NCBI GenBank assembly: GCA_036556145.1
Contig: DATBKB010000095.1
Span: forward strand, 1-64,000
Length of the DNA: 64,000 nucleotides
Source: JACDAV01 sp036556145
Lineage (GTDB): Bacteria; Chloroflexota; Limnocylindria; Limnocylindrales; CSP1-4
Direction of reading: 5' to 3'
A program made the position numbers and the translations under genes. Under the pieces are notes generated by a model. That model had not been told where the DNA came from and ran no database searches. It saw nothing but the letters and a program-made list of their open reading frames with translations. Below, piece after piece: positions 16,881 through 26,361 of the stretch; within the stretch, counting starts at the first letter, position 1, and every line of letters begins with the position of its first letter.

Positions 16881-17891
16881 ATGCCGCGGTTCAACTACGG
16901 CGGGCAGGCGCTCATCGAGGGCGTCCTGATGCGTGGCCGGGACGCGATCGCCGTCGCGCTGCGCCACCCCGATGGGCGGATCGTGTACGCCACGGAGCGG
17001 CTGGGCTCTCGTTTCCACGGCACCCGCTGGGCCAAGCTGCCGCTCATTCGCGGCCTCGTCGTCCTCTACGAGACGCTCATCGTCGGCACGCGCTGGCTCG
17101 TCCGAAGCGCCGGGGTCCAGGCCCAGGAAGAGGACGTCGAGATCGGTCGCGGCGCGATCGCGGCAATGCTGGGCATCACGCTGCTCGCGGCCGTCGGGCT
17201 GTTCTTCCTCCTGCCGCTGCTCCTGTCGACGTTCATCGCCGGCGGCAGCACGAACCGGCTCGCCCAGCCGGCGATCGAAGGCATCATCCAGGTCGGCATC
17301 TTCCTCGCGTACCTCGTCGCGATCTCGCGGATGGAGGACATCCACCGCGTCTTCCAGTACCACGGCGCCGAGCACATGACGATCCATGCCCTCGAGGCGG
17401 GCGATCCGCTCGACCGCGAGTCGGTCTCGAAGTATCCGACCGCGCACCCACGCTGCGGCACGGAGTTCATCGTCGTCCTGCTCGCGCTGTCGATCTTCAC
17501 GTTCTCGCTCGTCGGCAAGCAGGAGCCGGTCGTGATGATCGGCAGCCGGTTCGCGCTGATCCCCGTCCTCGCCGCGCTGGGCTACGAGGTGCTTCGCCTC
17601 GGGGCGCGCTTCCGGTCGAACCCGATCGTCAAGCTGATCATGTATCCGGGCATGCTCGTCCAGAAGATCACGACGAAGCAGCCGACGCCGGACATGATCG
17701 AGGTCGCGATCGTCTCGATGGAGGAAGCGCTCAGGGCCGACGGCGAGACCCTGCCGCGCGGTGCGGGCACGCTCGAGCGCGATGTCCTCGAGGTCCCCGG
17801 CCCGGGCGGACCAGCTCGCCGCGCCACGCCGGTCGGCGAGGCCGAGGCCGTCGCCCCGATCTCGATCGACCCGCCGCTCCCCGGGCTGTGA
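16881..17891 (+). CDS. DUF1385 membrane protein (YqhQ-like)
   Basis: 336 residues. The start FNYGGQALIEGVLMRG, the central YHGAEHMTIHALEAG and TAHPRCGTEFIVVLLALSIFTF are the DUF1385 signatures. About four membrane segments are visible (AAMLGITLLAAVGLFFLLPLLL, IEGIIQVGIFLAYLVAI, EFIVVLLALSIFTFSLVG, ALIPVLAALGYEVL). Conserved His, Glu and Cys residues suggest a metal or catalytic site, but the family function is unknown. It is often found next to prfA and rpmE, as here. Its stop overlaps the prfA start. Confidence 0.88.
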   Translation: MPRFNYGGQALIEGVLMRGRDAIAVALRHPDGRIVYATERLGSRFHGTRWAKLPLIRGLVVLYETLIVGTRWLVRSAGVQAQEEDVEIGRGAIAAMLGITLLAAVGLFFLLPLLLSTFIAGGSTNRLAQPAIEGIIQVGIFLAYLVAISRMEDIHRVFQYHGAEHMTIHALEAGDPLDRESVSKYPTAHPRCGTEFIVVLLALSIFTFSLVGKQEPVVMIGSRFALIPVLAALGYEVLRLGARFRSNPIVKLIMYPGMLVQKITTKQPTPDMIEVAIVSMEEALRADGETLPRGAGTLERDVLEVPGPGGPARRATPVGEAEAVAPISIDPPLPGL

Positions 17892-18991
17892 GCGGGCTGG
17901 ACGCCAAGCTCGCCGAGGTCGCCCGCCAGTACGACGACCTCCAGACCGAGCTTTCACGGCCCGAGGTCGTGACCAACCCCGACTCGCTCCGCCGCCTCGG
18001 CAAGGAGATGGCCCGGCTCGAGCCCGTGGTGGCCGCCTTCCGCCGGCTGGAGGCCACCCGATCGGAGCTGGCCGGCGCGAAAGAGCTCCGCGACGGCGAC
18101 GGCGACGACGAGCTGCGGGCCATGGCCCGGGCCGAGGTCGACCGCCTCGCCGCCCAGGAGGCCGGCCTGCTCGAGCAGCTGCGGCTGCTGCTCCTGCCCC
18201 GCGACCCGAACGACGATCGCGACGTCATCCTCGAGGTCCGTGCCGGGACCGGCGGCGACGAGGCGGCCCTCTTCGCCGGCGAGCTGCTGCGGATGTACCT
18301 CAAGTACGCCGACCGGCGTCGCTTCGGCGCGGAGGTCCTGAGCCGCCACGAGACCGGCATCGGCGGGATCAAGGAAGCGATCGTCGAGATCCACGGGGAC
18401 GGCGCCTGGAGCCGGATGAAGTTCGAGGGCGGCGTCCACCGGGTCCAGCGCATCCCCGCGACCGAGTCGTCGGGCCGGATCCACACGTCGACGGCGACCG
18501 TCGTCGTCATGCCCGAGGCCGAGGAGGTCGAGATCGATATCGACGAGGACAAGGACCTGCGGATCGAGGTGAAGCGCTCGTCGGGCCCGGGCGGGCAGTC
18601 CGTCAACACGACGGACTCCGCGGTCCGGATCACCCACCTCGAGACCGGCCTCGTCGTCGAGATCCAGGACGAGAAGAGCCAGCACAAGAACAAGGCCAAG
18701 GCGCTCGCCGTCCTGCGGTCGCGGCTGTACGACCGCGAGCTGGAGAAACAGCGCGCGGCGGATTCGGCGGCGCGGAAGTTGATGGTCGGCGGTGGCGACC
18801 GCTCCGACAAGATCCGGACGTACAACTTTCCGCAGGATCGGGTGACCGATCACCGGATCGGGCTCACGGTCCACAACCTGCCCGCGATCCTGGGCGGCGA
18901 CCTCGACGCCCTCGTCGACGCGCTCGTGATGGCCGATCAGGCGGAGCGGCTCGCCGCGGTCACGGAGGCACCCGTTGGCGCGCGCGGCTGA
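17888..18991 (+). CDS. prfA: Peptide chain release factor 1
   Basis: 367 residues, recognises UAA/UAG and triggers peptidyl-tRNA hydrolysis. The codon-reading PAT tripeptide is at 190-192 (RIPATESSGRIHT), which identifies RF1 rather than RF2. The catalytic GGQ is at 235-237 (SSGPGGQSVNTTDSAVR). The GTG start overlaps the DUF1385 stop (GTGA). PrmC, which methylates this Gln, is encoded one gene downstream. Confidence 0.97.
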   Translation: MSGLDAKLAEVARQYDDLQTELSRPEVVTNPDSLRRLGKEMARLEPVVAAFRRLEATRSELAGAKELRDGDGDDELRAMARAEVDRLAAQEAGLLEQLRLLLLPRDPNDDRDVILEVRAGTGGDEAALFAGELLRMYLKYADRRRFGAEVLSRHETGIGGIKEAIVEIHGDGAWSRMKFEGGVHRVQRIPATESSGRIHTSTATVVVMPEAEEVEIDIDEDKDLRIEVKRSSGPGGQSVNTTDSAVRITHLETGLVVEIQDEKSQHKNKAKALAVLRSRLYDRELEKQRAADSAARKLMVGGGDRSDKIRTYNFPQDRVTDHRIGLTVHNLPAILGGDLDALVDALVMADQAERLAAVTEAPVGARG

Positions 18992-21281
18992 GCGCGGCCG
19001 CACGGCGGCCCACGGGGCGCCGGCCTCGGCGCGCGCGGGCGGCGGGCCCGAGGGCGTCACCTGGATCGACCCGCTGCCGGTGTCGATCCAGCACGCGACG
19101 GACCTCGGCAGCGTCCAGGTCCTCAAGCACGAGAACGCCTTCCTGCTGACCGACCAGTTCGGCGACATCCACGCCGACTCGCGCGGCCTCGGCCTCTATT
19201 GCGGCGACACCCGCGTGCTGTCGTGCTCCGTCATGCGCGTCGCCGGCCTGCGCCCCGTGCTCCTCCAGGGATCGATGGGCGGCAACTTCCGCGGCACGAT
19301 TCACCTCACGAACCCGAACATCGACCGGAACATCGCCGCCAAGACCGGCGCGAGCGACCCGATGGCGGGACGAAAGCTCGGCATCACGCGGGAGCGGCTC
19401 ATCGGCGCCGGCGCGCTCCAGGAGCGCCTCGTCGTCGAGAACCACGCCGAGCACCAGGAGACGTTCGACATCGAGCTCGAGCTGGCCGCCGACGGTGCCG
19501 ATATCTTCGAGGTGCGCGGCTACCCGCGCCCCAAACGCGGCACGTGCCTGCCGATCGCCTGCACCGATCGCCGCATGACCTTCCGCTACGACGGGCTCGA
19601 CGGGGTGCGGCGAGCGACGCACGTCGTCCTCGGGCAGGCCCCCCGCTCCATCGGCCCCGCGGTCGAGGACGACGTCCACCCGCCGGTGGGTGGCTGGGTT
19701 CGCGTCTGCTGGCGGTTCACGCTCGCTCCGGGCGAGCGGCGCGAAGTGTCGTGGCTGACGTGGCTGACCGAGGCGCCCAGCGACAATCGCGATACAGAGC
19801 TGTTTCCCGAACCGCCGCGGGTCGCGGCGGACGAGGCGGCAGGCGCCTATCACGCCTGGGTGCGAGGCTCGACGGCCGTCCAGACGGACCATGAGCTGTT
19901 CAACCTCACGCTGACGCGGGGCCTCAACGACCTGCGGCTCCTCGTGAACGCCGGGCCGGGCGAGGCGGAGCGGTACATCGCGGCCGGCGTGCCCTGGTTC
20001 TCGACGCTGTTCGGGCGCGATTCGATCATCGCCTCGCTGCAGGTCCTCGGCTTTCGCCCGCAGCTGGCCCTCGAGACGCTCGAGGTCCTCGCCGCCCGCC
20101 AGGCGACCGCCGTCGACGACGAACGCGACGCCGAACCGGGCAAGATCCTGCACGAGGTCCGGACCGGTGAGATGGCACGGACCGGGGAGCTGCCGTTCCG
20201 GCCCTACTACGGCAGCGTCGACGCGACGCCGCTGTGGCTCATCCTCCTCGGCCAGACGTACGACTGGACCGGTGACCGCGGGCTCATCGATCGCTTCTGG
20301 CCGAATGCGCTCGCCGCGCTCGAATGGATCGACCGCTACGGCGACCGGGACGGCGACGGCTTCGTGGAATACGCCCGACGGACCGACCGCGGCCTCGTCA
20401 ACCAGGGCTGGAAGGACTCGACCGACGCGATCCGGGACCGAAGCGGGCAGCCGGCGTCGCCGCCGATCGCCCTGGCCGAGGTCCAGGGCTACGTGTACGA
20501 CGCGAAGCTCCGCATGGCGGGTCTCGCCCGCGTCCGCGGCGAGACGCCGCTCGCCGACCGCCTCGAGAGGGACGCGGAGGCGCTGCGCGAACGCTTCGAG
20601 GCCGCCTTCTGGCTCGACGGCGAGCGGTACTACGCGATGGCGCTCGACGCGGACAAGCGGCCGGCCGACGCGATCGGCTCGAACGCCGGGCAGTGCCTCT
20701 GGACCGGGATCGTCTCGAACGAGCGTGCCCGCTTCGTCGCCGACCGGCTCCTCGCTCCGGAGCTCTTCTCCGGCTGGGGCATTCGCACGTACGCGTCCGG
20801 GCAGCCCGGCTACAACCCGCTCGGCTACCACACCGGGTCGGTGTGGCCGCACGACACGTCGCTCATCGCCGGCGGCCTCAAGCGGTACGGCTTCCACGAC
20901 GAGGCCAACCGCCTCGTCGGCAGCGTGTTCGAGGCGGCCCAGCGATTCCCGGAGTTCCGGCTGCCGGAGCTGTTCTGCGGCTTCGACCGCGACACCTCGC
21001 CGATGCCGGTGCCGTACCCGGTGGCATGCTCGCCGCAGGCCTGGGCGGCCGGCGCGGCGTTCCTGTTCCTCCAGACGATGCTCGGCCTCCGGCCGCATGC
21101 CGACCGGCGCGAGCTCGAGCTGTTCCGGCCGAACCTGCCGGACTGGCTCGGCAAGGTCACGCTGACGAACCTGCGCATCGGCGACGCGGCCGTCGATCTG
21201 CTCTTCCACCGCTGGCGTGGCACGACCTCGGCGGAGGTCCTCCGCAAGGTCGGCGACGTCGCGGTCACGATCCGCCTCTGA
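18975..21281 (+). CDS. Glycogen debranching enzyme-like amylo-alpha-1,6-glucosidase
   Basis: 768 residues. The N-terminal part (about 30-270, starting FLLTDQFGDIHADSRGLGLYCGDTRVLS) matches the GDE_N_bis domain. The C-terminal part is an (alpha/alpha)6 barrel with PWFSTLFGRDSIIASLQVLG, NQGWKDSTDAIRD and the late YHTGSVWPHDTSLIAGG, typical of GH15/GH63-like debranching enzymes. It should hydrolyse alpha-1,6 branches of glycogen or related glucans, or trehalose-like compounds. The TTG start sits 5 nt after GGAGG and overlaps prfA by 17 nt. Insertion of carbohydrate metabolism between prfA and prmC is unusual. Confidence 0.88.
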   Translation: MARAAERGRTAAHGAPASARAGGGPEGVTWIDPLPVSIQHATDLGSVQVLKHENAFLLTDQFGDIHADSRGLGLYCGDTRVLSCSVMRVAGLRPVLLQGSMGGNFRGTIHLTNPNIDRNIAAKTGASDPMAGRKLGITRERLIGAGALQERLVVENHAEHQETFDIELELAADGADIFEVRGYPRPKRGTCLPIACTDRRMTFRYDGLDGVRRATHVVLGQAPRSIGPAVEDDVHPPVGGWVRVCWRFTLAPGERREVSWLTWLTEAPSDNRDTELFPEPPRVAADEAAGAYHAWVRGSTAVQTDHELFNLTLTRGLNDLRLLVNAGPGEAERYIAAGVPWFSTLFGRDSIIASLQVLGFRPQLALETLEVLAARQATAVDDERDAEPGKILHEVRTGEMARTGELPFRPYYGSVDATPLWLILLGQTYDWTGDRGLIDRFWPNALAALEWIDRYGDRDGDGFVEYARRTDRGLVNQGWKDSTDAIRDRSGQPASPPIALAEVQGYVYDAKLRMAGLARVRGETPLADRLERDAEALRERFEAAFWLDGERYYAMALDADKRPADAIGSNAGQCLWTGIVSNERARFVADRLLAPELFSGWGIRTYASGQPGYNPLGYHTGSVWPHDTSLIAGGLKRYGFHDEANRLVGSVFEAAQRFPEFRLPELFCGFDRDTSPMPVPYPVACSPQAWAAGAAFLFLQTMLGLRPHADRRELELFRPNLPDWLGKVTLTNLRIGDAAVDLLFHRWRGTTSAEVLRKVGDVAVTIRL

Positions 21282-21292
21282 GCCTGCTGGCG

Positions 21293-22183
21293 GTGGCGAC
21301 CGTCGAGGAGCTGCTGCGGCCGGCGATCGAGCGGCTTCGCGCCGCCGGCTCGGACACGGCACGCCTCGACGCCGAGCTGCTGCTCGCGCACGCGATCGGC
21401 ACTGACCGGACGGCGATCATCGCCCATCCCGACGCCCGCGTCGGCGACGGCTCGGCCGAGAAGTTCGAGGTCGGCGTCGCCCGGCGCGAGCGCGGCGAGC
21501 CGGTGGCGTACATCCGCGGCTTCAAGGAATTCCACGGTCGGGCGTTCGCGACCGATCCGCGCGCCCTCATCCCTCGCCCCGAGACGGAGCGCCTCGTCGA
21601 GCTCGCCGAGGCCGAGGTCATGCGCCGGCTCACCTCGGCGCCCCGGCCTGCCGGCGCCCCGCCGATCCGGATCGCCGACGTCGGCACGGGGGCGGGCACG
21701 ATCGCGGTCGCCCTCGCGGCGGGGCTGCGGCGGCGCGGCGTGCTGAACGAGGTCGAGATCGTCGCCTCGGACGTGAGCGCGGAGGCGCTCGACCTGGCGC
21801 GTGAGAATGCAGTCGGGCATTCGGTCGCCGACCGGATGACGTTCGCCGAGGCCGATCTCGTGCCGCCGGGCGGGCCGTTCGACCTCGTCGTCGCCAACCT
21901 GCCGTACATCCCGTCCGCCGACGTGCCGAAGCTCCCGGTGGCCGCCTCATTCGAGCCGCGACTGGCGCTCGACGGCGGGCCCGACGGCCTGGCGGTCATC
22001 GGCGCGCTCGTCGGGCGGCTGGGGGCCGGGCTTCGGCCGGGCGGCCACGCGCTGCTCGAGATCGGCGCGGACCAGGCGGACCGCGCCGTGGCCCTCGTCG
22101 AGGAGCGGCTGCCGGGCTGGCGCACCGCCGTCGCCGCCGATCTCGGCGGGGCGCCGCGCGTCCTCAGGGTCGAGCGGCCGTGA
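21293..22183 (+). CDS. prmC: Peptide chain release factor N5-glutamine methyltransferase PrmC
   Basis: 296 residues. It methylates the Gln of the GGQ motif in RF1 and RF2 using SAM. The N-terminal helical domain (LDAELLLAHAIGTDRTAIIAHP) precedes a Rossmann domain with IPRPETERLVELA, the SAM motif IADVGTGAGTIAVALA and SDVSAEALDLA. The catalytic NPPY motif reads NLPY here (ANLPYIPSADV, 21896-21907). The GTG start, 11 nt after the upstream stop, is the first in frame; no clear ribosome site is seen. It overlaps the sua5-like gene by 4 nt. Confidence 0.92.
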   Translation: MATVEELLRPAIERLRAAGSDTARLDAELLLAHAIGTDRTAIIAHPDARVGDGSAEKFEVGVARRERGEPVAYIRGFKEFHGRAFATDPRALIPRPETERLVELAEAEVMRRLTSAPRPAGAPPIRIADVGTGAGTIAVALAAGLRRRGVLNEVEIVASDVSAEALDLARENAVGHSVADRMTFAEADLVPPGGPFDLVVANLPYIPSADVPKLPVAASFEPRLALDGGPDGLAVIGALVGRLGAGLRPGGHALLEIGADQADRAVALVEERLPGWRTAVAADLGGAPRVLRVERP

Positions 22184-22845
22184 GCCGGCCGGCGTCGGCG
22201 AGCACGCCGATCGTCCCCGACGACGAGCGGGGAGTGGCCGCGGCCGTGTCCGTGCTCGACGCGGCCGGGATCGTCGCGATCCCGACCGACACGGTGTACG
22301 GGATCGCCTGCCGCATCGATGCCCCAGGCGGGATCGAGCGGCTCTTCGCGGCCAAGGACCGGCCACCCGACAGGGCGATCATGGTTCTCGTCGACGAGCT
22401 CGACCAGGTCGCGCCGCTCGTCGAGGTGACGGCCGCGGCGGAGGCGTTGCGGGGCCTCTGGCCGGGCGGGCTGACGCTGGTGCTGCCGCTGCGGCCCGGC
22501 GCCGCCCCGCCCGCCGCACTCACGGCCGGGACGCGGACGCTCGGGGTTCGGGTGCCGGACCACGCCACGCCACGGGCCCTCGCCAGGGCCGTCGGGCCGC
22601 TGCCGACGACGTCCGCCAACCCGTCCGGAGAGCCGGAGGCGCGCTCCGCCGCGGACGTCGCGGCACGACTCGCCGGGCGCCTCGACCTCATCCTCGACGG
22701 CGGGGAGAGCCGCGGCGGCGTGCCGTCCACCGTCGTGGACTGCGGCGCCGACCGGCCCCGGGTCCTGCGCGCCGGGGCGATCGCGGTCGAGCGGATCGCG
22801 GCCGCCCTCGAAGCCGCTGGAATCGACCACGAGGTGGGGCCGTGA
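22180..22845 (+). CDS. tsaC: L-threonylcarbamoyladenylate synthase (Sua5/YwlC/TsaC)
   Basis: 221 residues. It makes threonylcarbamoyl-AMP from Thr, bicarbonate and ATP for the t6A37 modification of tRNAs that read ANN codons. Signatures are GIVAIPTDTVYGIACR, AAKDRPPDRAIMVLV, TSANPSGEP and GGVPSTVVDC. It is the short form without the C-terminal Sua5 domain. The GTG start overlaps prmC (GTGA) and the stop overlaps the lipoprotein gene. The neighbourhood prfA-prmC-ywlC is conserved in Bacillus. Confidence 0.93.
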   Translation: MSRPASASTPIVPDDERGVAAAVSVLDAAGIVAIPTDTVYGIACRIDAPGGIERLFAAKDRPPDRAIMVLVDELDQVAPLVEVTAAAEALRGLWPGGLTLVLPLRPGAAPPAALTAGTRTLGVRVPDHATPRALARAVGPLPTTSANPSGEPEARSAADVAARLAGRLDLILDGGESRGGVPSTVVDCGADRPRVLRAGAIAVERIAAALEAAGIDHEVGP

Positions 22846-23621
22846 GGGGCGCCTTGTCGCTGCTCGTCCTCATCGTGGCTGCCTGCGCCGGGCCGGCTCC
22901 GTCGCCGCCCACGGGGCCGACGAGCGTCGGGTCGCCTGTGCCCAGCCAGCCGCCTGGCGCGGTCAACCCGACGCGGATCTGCGACGTGTCCCAGGACGAC
23001 GTCAAGCCCGTCGCGACCTGCACGGAGATCATCGGCCGGGTGCTGCTCGCGCTCGGGCCGGACCGGGCGTCGGTGCGGGCGGCCTGGATGCGCCACGGCG
23101 CGCCGTGCCCGCCGAACGCGCGCTGTGCCCCGCCGCCACCCGGCTCGGCCTTCGTCGTGCTCGACGTCGACGGGGGCGCGACGATGGCGGTCCGGGTCGC
23201 GATCGGGGACGGGCAGGTGGAGGTCGGCCAGCCTGAGCAGCTGGCCTGGGATGAGTGGCCGGCGACGGGCGAGGTCGCACCGCCGCCGGCGGCCCCGGTG
23301 GTCGGCGAGGCGGTACCGGCGGAGATCGCCGGCCGGCAGGCACTGCCGTTCTGTGGCGAGGACCTGCCCAACACGGACGACCGTCAGGATCGCACCTGTT
23401 TCTGGGCGGCGGTCCGGGACGCCCGTCCGGCCGAGCTCATCGTTCGCGGGGGCGAGTCCGCGCTGGAGGTGATGCGCTACGTCGGACGCGGTCCGGTCCT
23501 CGTCTACCGGCAGGCCGTCGAGGGCGGCACGTGGATCCGCGACGACTGCGCGATCGGAGGTGCGTTTGACGATGAGCTCACCTTCGTCGTCAGCGAGTGC
23601 CTGTCGACGCCGGTGAGGTGA
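22842..23621 (+). CDS. Predicted lipoprotein of unknown function
   Basis: 259 residues, not recognised. The N-terminus is a lipoprotein signal (LSLLVLIVAAC with the lipobox Cys at residue 15), followed by a Pro/Ser/Thr-rich spacer, so the mature protein should be membrane-anchored outside the cell. The remainder has several Cys (for example in CPPNARCAPPPPG, FCGEDLPN and CFWAAVRDARPAEL) that could form disulfides. The GTG start overlaps the sua5-like gene stop. Nothing else indicates a role. Confidence 0.7.
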   Translation: MRGALSLLVLIVAACAGPAPSPPTGPTSVGSPVPSQPPGAVNPTRICDVSQDDVKPVATCTEIIGRVLLALGPDRASVRAAWMRHGAPCPPNARCAPPPPGSAFVVLDVDGGATMAVRVAIGDGQVEVGQPEQLAWDEWPATGEVAPPPAAPVVGEAVPAEIAGRQALPFCGEDLPNTDDRQDRTCFWAAVRDARPAELIVRGGESALEVMRYVGRGPVLVYRQAVEGGTWIRDDCAIGGAFDDELTFVVSECLSTPVR

Positions 23622-23718
23622 CGCTCTCAGGCGCTCGAGTCGTGGGAAGATACGCCTCGTTCGAGCGGCGGTAGCGGCGCCGGCGGGAGGGACCCGCGCC
23701 GCCGGGAAGGGAGCGCGC

Positions 23719-25047
23719 ATGACCGTCTCGCAGGCCTCGGGGCTCGGCTGGGCGAAGCTCGCGGACGTCGACCCCGAGCTGTGGGAGGCAATGGAGGGCG
23801 AGCGCCGCCGCCAGCACGACAAGATCGAGCTCATCGCCAGCGAGAACTACACCTTCGCCGCGGTCATGGAGGCTCAGGGCAGCTGGCTCACGAACAAGTA
23901 CGCCGAGGGGCTGCCCGGCAAGCGCTATTACGGCGGCTGCGAGTTCGTCGACGTCGCCGAGACGCTCGCCCAGGAGCGGGCCCTCGCGCTCTTCCCCGGC
24001 GCCGAGCACGTCAACGTCCAGCCGCACTCCGGCGCGCAGGCCAACATGGCGGCCTACTTCAGCGTCCTCGACCCGGGCGATCGGATCCTCGGCATGAAGC
24101 TCGACCAGGGCGGCCACCTGACCCACGGGATGAAGCTCAACTTCTCGGGTCGCCTGTTCGAGGTCCACGCGTACGGCGTCCGCGAGGACGACGAGCGGAT
24201 CGACTACGACGCGCTCGAGCGCCAGGCGAAGGAGGTCCGCCCGAAGGTCGTCGTCGCCGGCGCCTCGGCCTACCCGCGGATCATCGACTTCGAGCGGATG
24301 GCCGCGATCGCCCACGGCGTCGGGGCGCTGCTGTTCGTCGACATGGCCCATATCGCCGGCCTCGTCGCGGCCGGCCAGCACCCGAGCCCGTTCCCGCACG
24401 CCGACATCGTCACGACCACGACGCACAAGACCCTTCGCGGCCCGCGCGGCGGGCTGATCTTCTCGCGCGAGAACCTCCCCCGCGAGATCGACGCGACCGC
24501 GTTCCCGAACGTCAAGACGACGCTCGCCGCGACCATCGACAAGACGGTGTTCCCCGGGGTCCAGGGCGGACCGCTCATGCACGTCATCGCGGGCAAGGCC
24601 GTCGCGTTCCGCCTCGCCGCCGGTGACGAGTTCCGGGCCGACATGGTGCGGACCGTTTCCAACGCCAAGCTCCTGGCCGAGACGCTCGCGGGCCAGGGCG
24701 CGAGGGTCGTGTCCGGCGGCACCGACAACCACCTGATGCTCGTCGACGTGACCCCGCTCGGCGTCACCGGCAAGGAGGCGGAGACCCTCCTCGACGAGAT
24801 CGGCATCACCGTCAACAAGAACCAGATCCCGTTCGACAGGAACCCGGCAAACACATCGTCCGGGATCCGGGTCGGGACGCCGGCCGCGACGACGCGCGGC
24901 TTCGGCCCACCCGAGATGCGCGCGATCGGGCGGCTCATCGTCGAGGCGATCAACCGGCGCGACGACGCCCGCGCCGGCGAGCGCCTCGCGGCTGAGGTTC
25001 GCGACATCTGCGACCGGTTCCCGGTCCCGGGGCTGCCCGCGGCGTGA
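23719..25047 (+). CDS. glyA: Serine hydroxymethyltransferase
   Basis: 442 residues, PLP enzyme that converts Ser plus tetrahydrofolate to Gly plus methylene-THF. The Schiff-base lysine is Lys237 in TTTTHKTLRGPRGG. Other signatures are IELIASENYT, NKYAEGLPGKRYYGG and NVQPHSGAQANMAAY. The ATG start is preceded by GGGAAGGGAG. The 97-nt leader shows no folate-riboswitch signature that I can recognise. The stop overlaps the next gene (GTGA). Confidence 0.97.
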   Translation: MTVSQASGLGWAKLADVDPELWEAMEGERRRQHDKIELIASENYTFAAVMEAQGSWLTNKYAEGLPGKRYYGGCEFVDVAETLAQERALALFPGAEHVNVQPHSGAQANMAAYFSVLDPGDRILGMKLDQGGHLTHGMKLNFSGRLFEVHAYGVREDDERIDYDALERQAKEVRPKVVVAGASAYPRIIDFERMAAIAHGVGALLFVDMAHIAGLVAAGQHPSPFPHADIVTTTTHKTLRGPRGGLIFSRENLPREIDATAFPNVKTTLAATIDKTVFPGVQGGPLMHVIAGKAVAFRLAAGDEFRADMVRTVSNAKLLAETLAGQGARVVSGGTDNHLMLVDVTPLGVTGKEAETLLDEIGITVNKNQIPFDRNPANTSSGIRVGTPAATTRGFGPPEMRAIGRLIVEAINRRDDARAGERLAAEVRDICDRFPVPGLPAA

Positions 25048-26165
25048 GGTTCGTCTCCGACGTCGGGGCGACCGTTCCGTTCCTCGTCCTCGCCTTCGCC
25101 TCGGCGACGGCTCTCGCGTTCGCGCTGACGCCGGTCGTCCGCCGTCTCGCGGTTCGCTACGGGATGGTCGACCGGCCGAACCACCGCCGGGTCAACACCC
25201 GGCCGGTGCCCCGCTCGGGCGGGCTCGCGATCGCGGCGGCATTCCTCGCGGTGGCCGCGGTGCTCGTGGCCCTGAACCTCGTCTTCGAGTGGGTCAGGAT
25301 GCCGCCCCCGCTCAACGAGTGGCACCTCGTCGCGTTGCTCGGCGGCGGGGCGGCCGCGGCGGCGATCGGCTTCATCGACGACGCGCTCGATCTCCGCGCC
25401 CGATGGCAGCTGCTCGGCCAGGTCGCGCTCGCGGTGGGGGCCGTCCTGCTCGGCGTCCAGATCGCGACGGTCAACAACCCGTTCGCCGATGGCGTCATCC
25501 GCTTCGACGAGCCGGTCATCCCGCTCATCACGGTCCTCTGGATCATCGGGATGATCAACAGCGTGAACTTCATCGACGGCCTCGACGGGCTGTCGTCGGG
25601 GATCGGGCTCATCGCGGCGTTGACGCTGGGCGTCATCAGCCTGACGGTCCAGATCCAGCAGCCGTTCGTCGGGGTGCTCTGCTTCGCGCTCGCGGGCGCG
25701 CTGCTGGGATTCCTCCGCTGGAACTTCAACCCGGCGTCGATCTTCCCGGGCACGAGCGGCACGATGTTCATCGGCTACACGCTGGCGGTCCTGTCGGTTC
25801 TCGGCAGCGCGAAGGTCGCGGTCGCCCTGCTCGTCCTCGGCGTCCCGATCATCGACGCCTTCTGGATCATCGTCCGCCGCCTCGTCGCGCGGCGTTCGCC
25901 CTTCACGCCCGACCGCGGCCATATCCATCACCGGCTGCTCGACCTGGGGCTGTCGCACCGGCAGACGGTCGTGCTGATCTACGGGATCTGTGCGGCGCTC
26001 GGCGTCCTGTCCCTCGTTCTCAGCGGTGCGAGCCAGGTCTACGCGTTCCTCGGCGTGTTCGTCGGGACGGGCCTGCTGTTGCTGCTGCTTGCGTGGGGCA
26101 AACTCGGCGACGGCGCCCTCGAGGCGGAGTCCTACGAGCCGGAGACCGGAGCGGATCGCGGCTGA
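25044..26165 (+). CDS. WecA/TagO/MraY-family polyprenyl-phosphate GlcNAc-1-phosphate transferase
   Basis: 373 residues with about ten membrane helices. It should transfer a sugar-1-phosphate from UDP-sugar to undecaprenyl phosphate, starting a wall polymer or polysaccharide. The motifs RPNHRRVNTRPVPRSGG, IGFIDDALDLRARWQ, NSVNFIDGLDGLSSG and the HIHH motif (GHIHHRLLDLGLSHRQ) place it in the WecA/TagO branch rather than MraY. The loop usually written F-x-G-D-x-G-S reads FPGTSGT here, losing the Asp. The GTG start overlaps glyA. It sits between glyA and the ATP synthase operon. Confidence 0.9.
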   Translation: MRFVSDVGATVPFLVLAFASATALAFALTPVVRRLAVRYGMVDRPNHRRVNTRPVPRSGGLAIAAAFLAVAAVLVALNLVFEWVRMPPPLNEWHLVALLGGGAAAAAIGFIDDALDLRARWQLLGQVALAVGAVLLGVQIATVNNPFADGVIRFDEPVIPLITVLWIIGMINSVNFIDGLDGLSSGIGLIAALTLGVISLTVQIQQPFVGVLCFALAGALLGFLRWNFNPASIFPGTSGTMFIGYTLAVLSVLGSAKVAVALLVLGVPIIDAFWIIVRRLVARRSPFTPDRGHIHHRLLDLGLSHRQTVVLIYGICAALGVLSLVLSGASQVYAFLGVFVGTGLLLLLLAWGKLGDGALEAESYEPETGADRG

Positions 26166-26361
26166 GGCGGGTTTGGGATGTCACGACCACCAGGCCGTCT
26201 GACGGAACGATTTCGCACCGCGGAGTAAGCTGGGGCGACGCTCCCGCGCTCCAGGCCGGAGCTGCCACCCCCACGACGTGAGGAGCCGTCCGCGAGGGGT
26301 CGACTGTCCGGTTTCCTGAGGGCGGACCGGGTCGGAGCGCCGGGTCGACAGTGGGGAGGCC

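Noticed and set aside
23622..23718. Folate (THF/ZTP) riboswitch ahead of glyA
   Set aside because: The 97-nt leader shows no recognisable conserved core, only a GC-rich stretch and a ribosome site.
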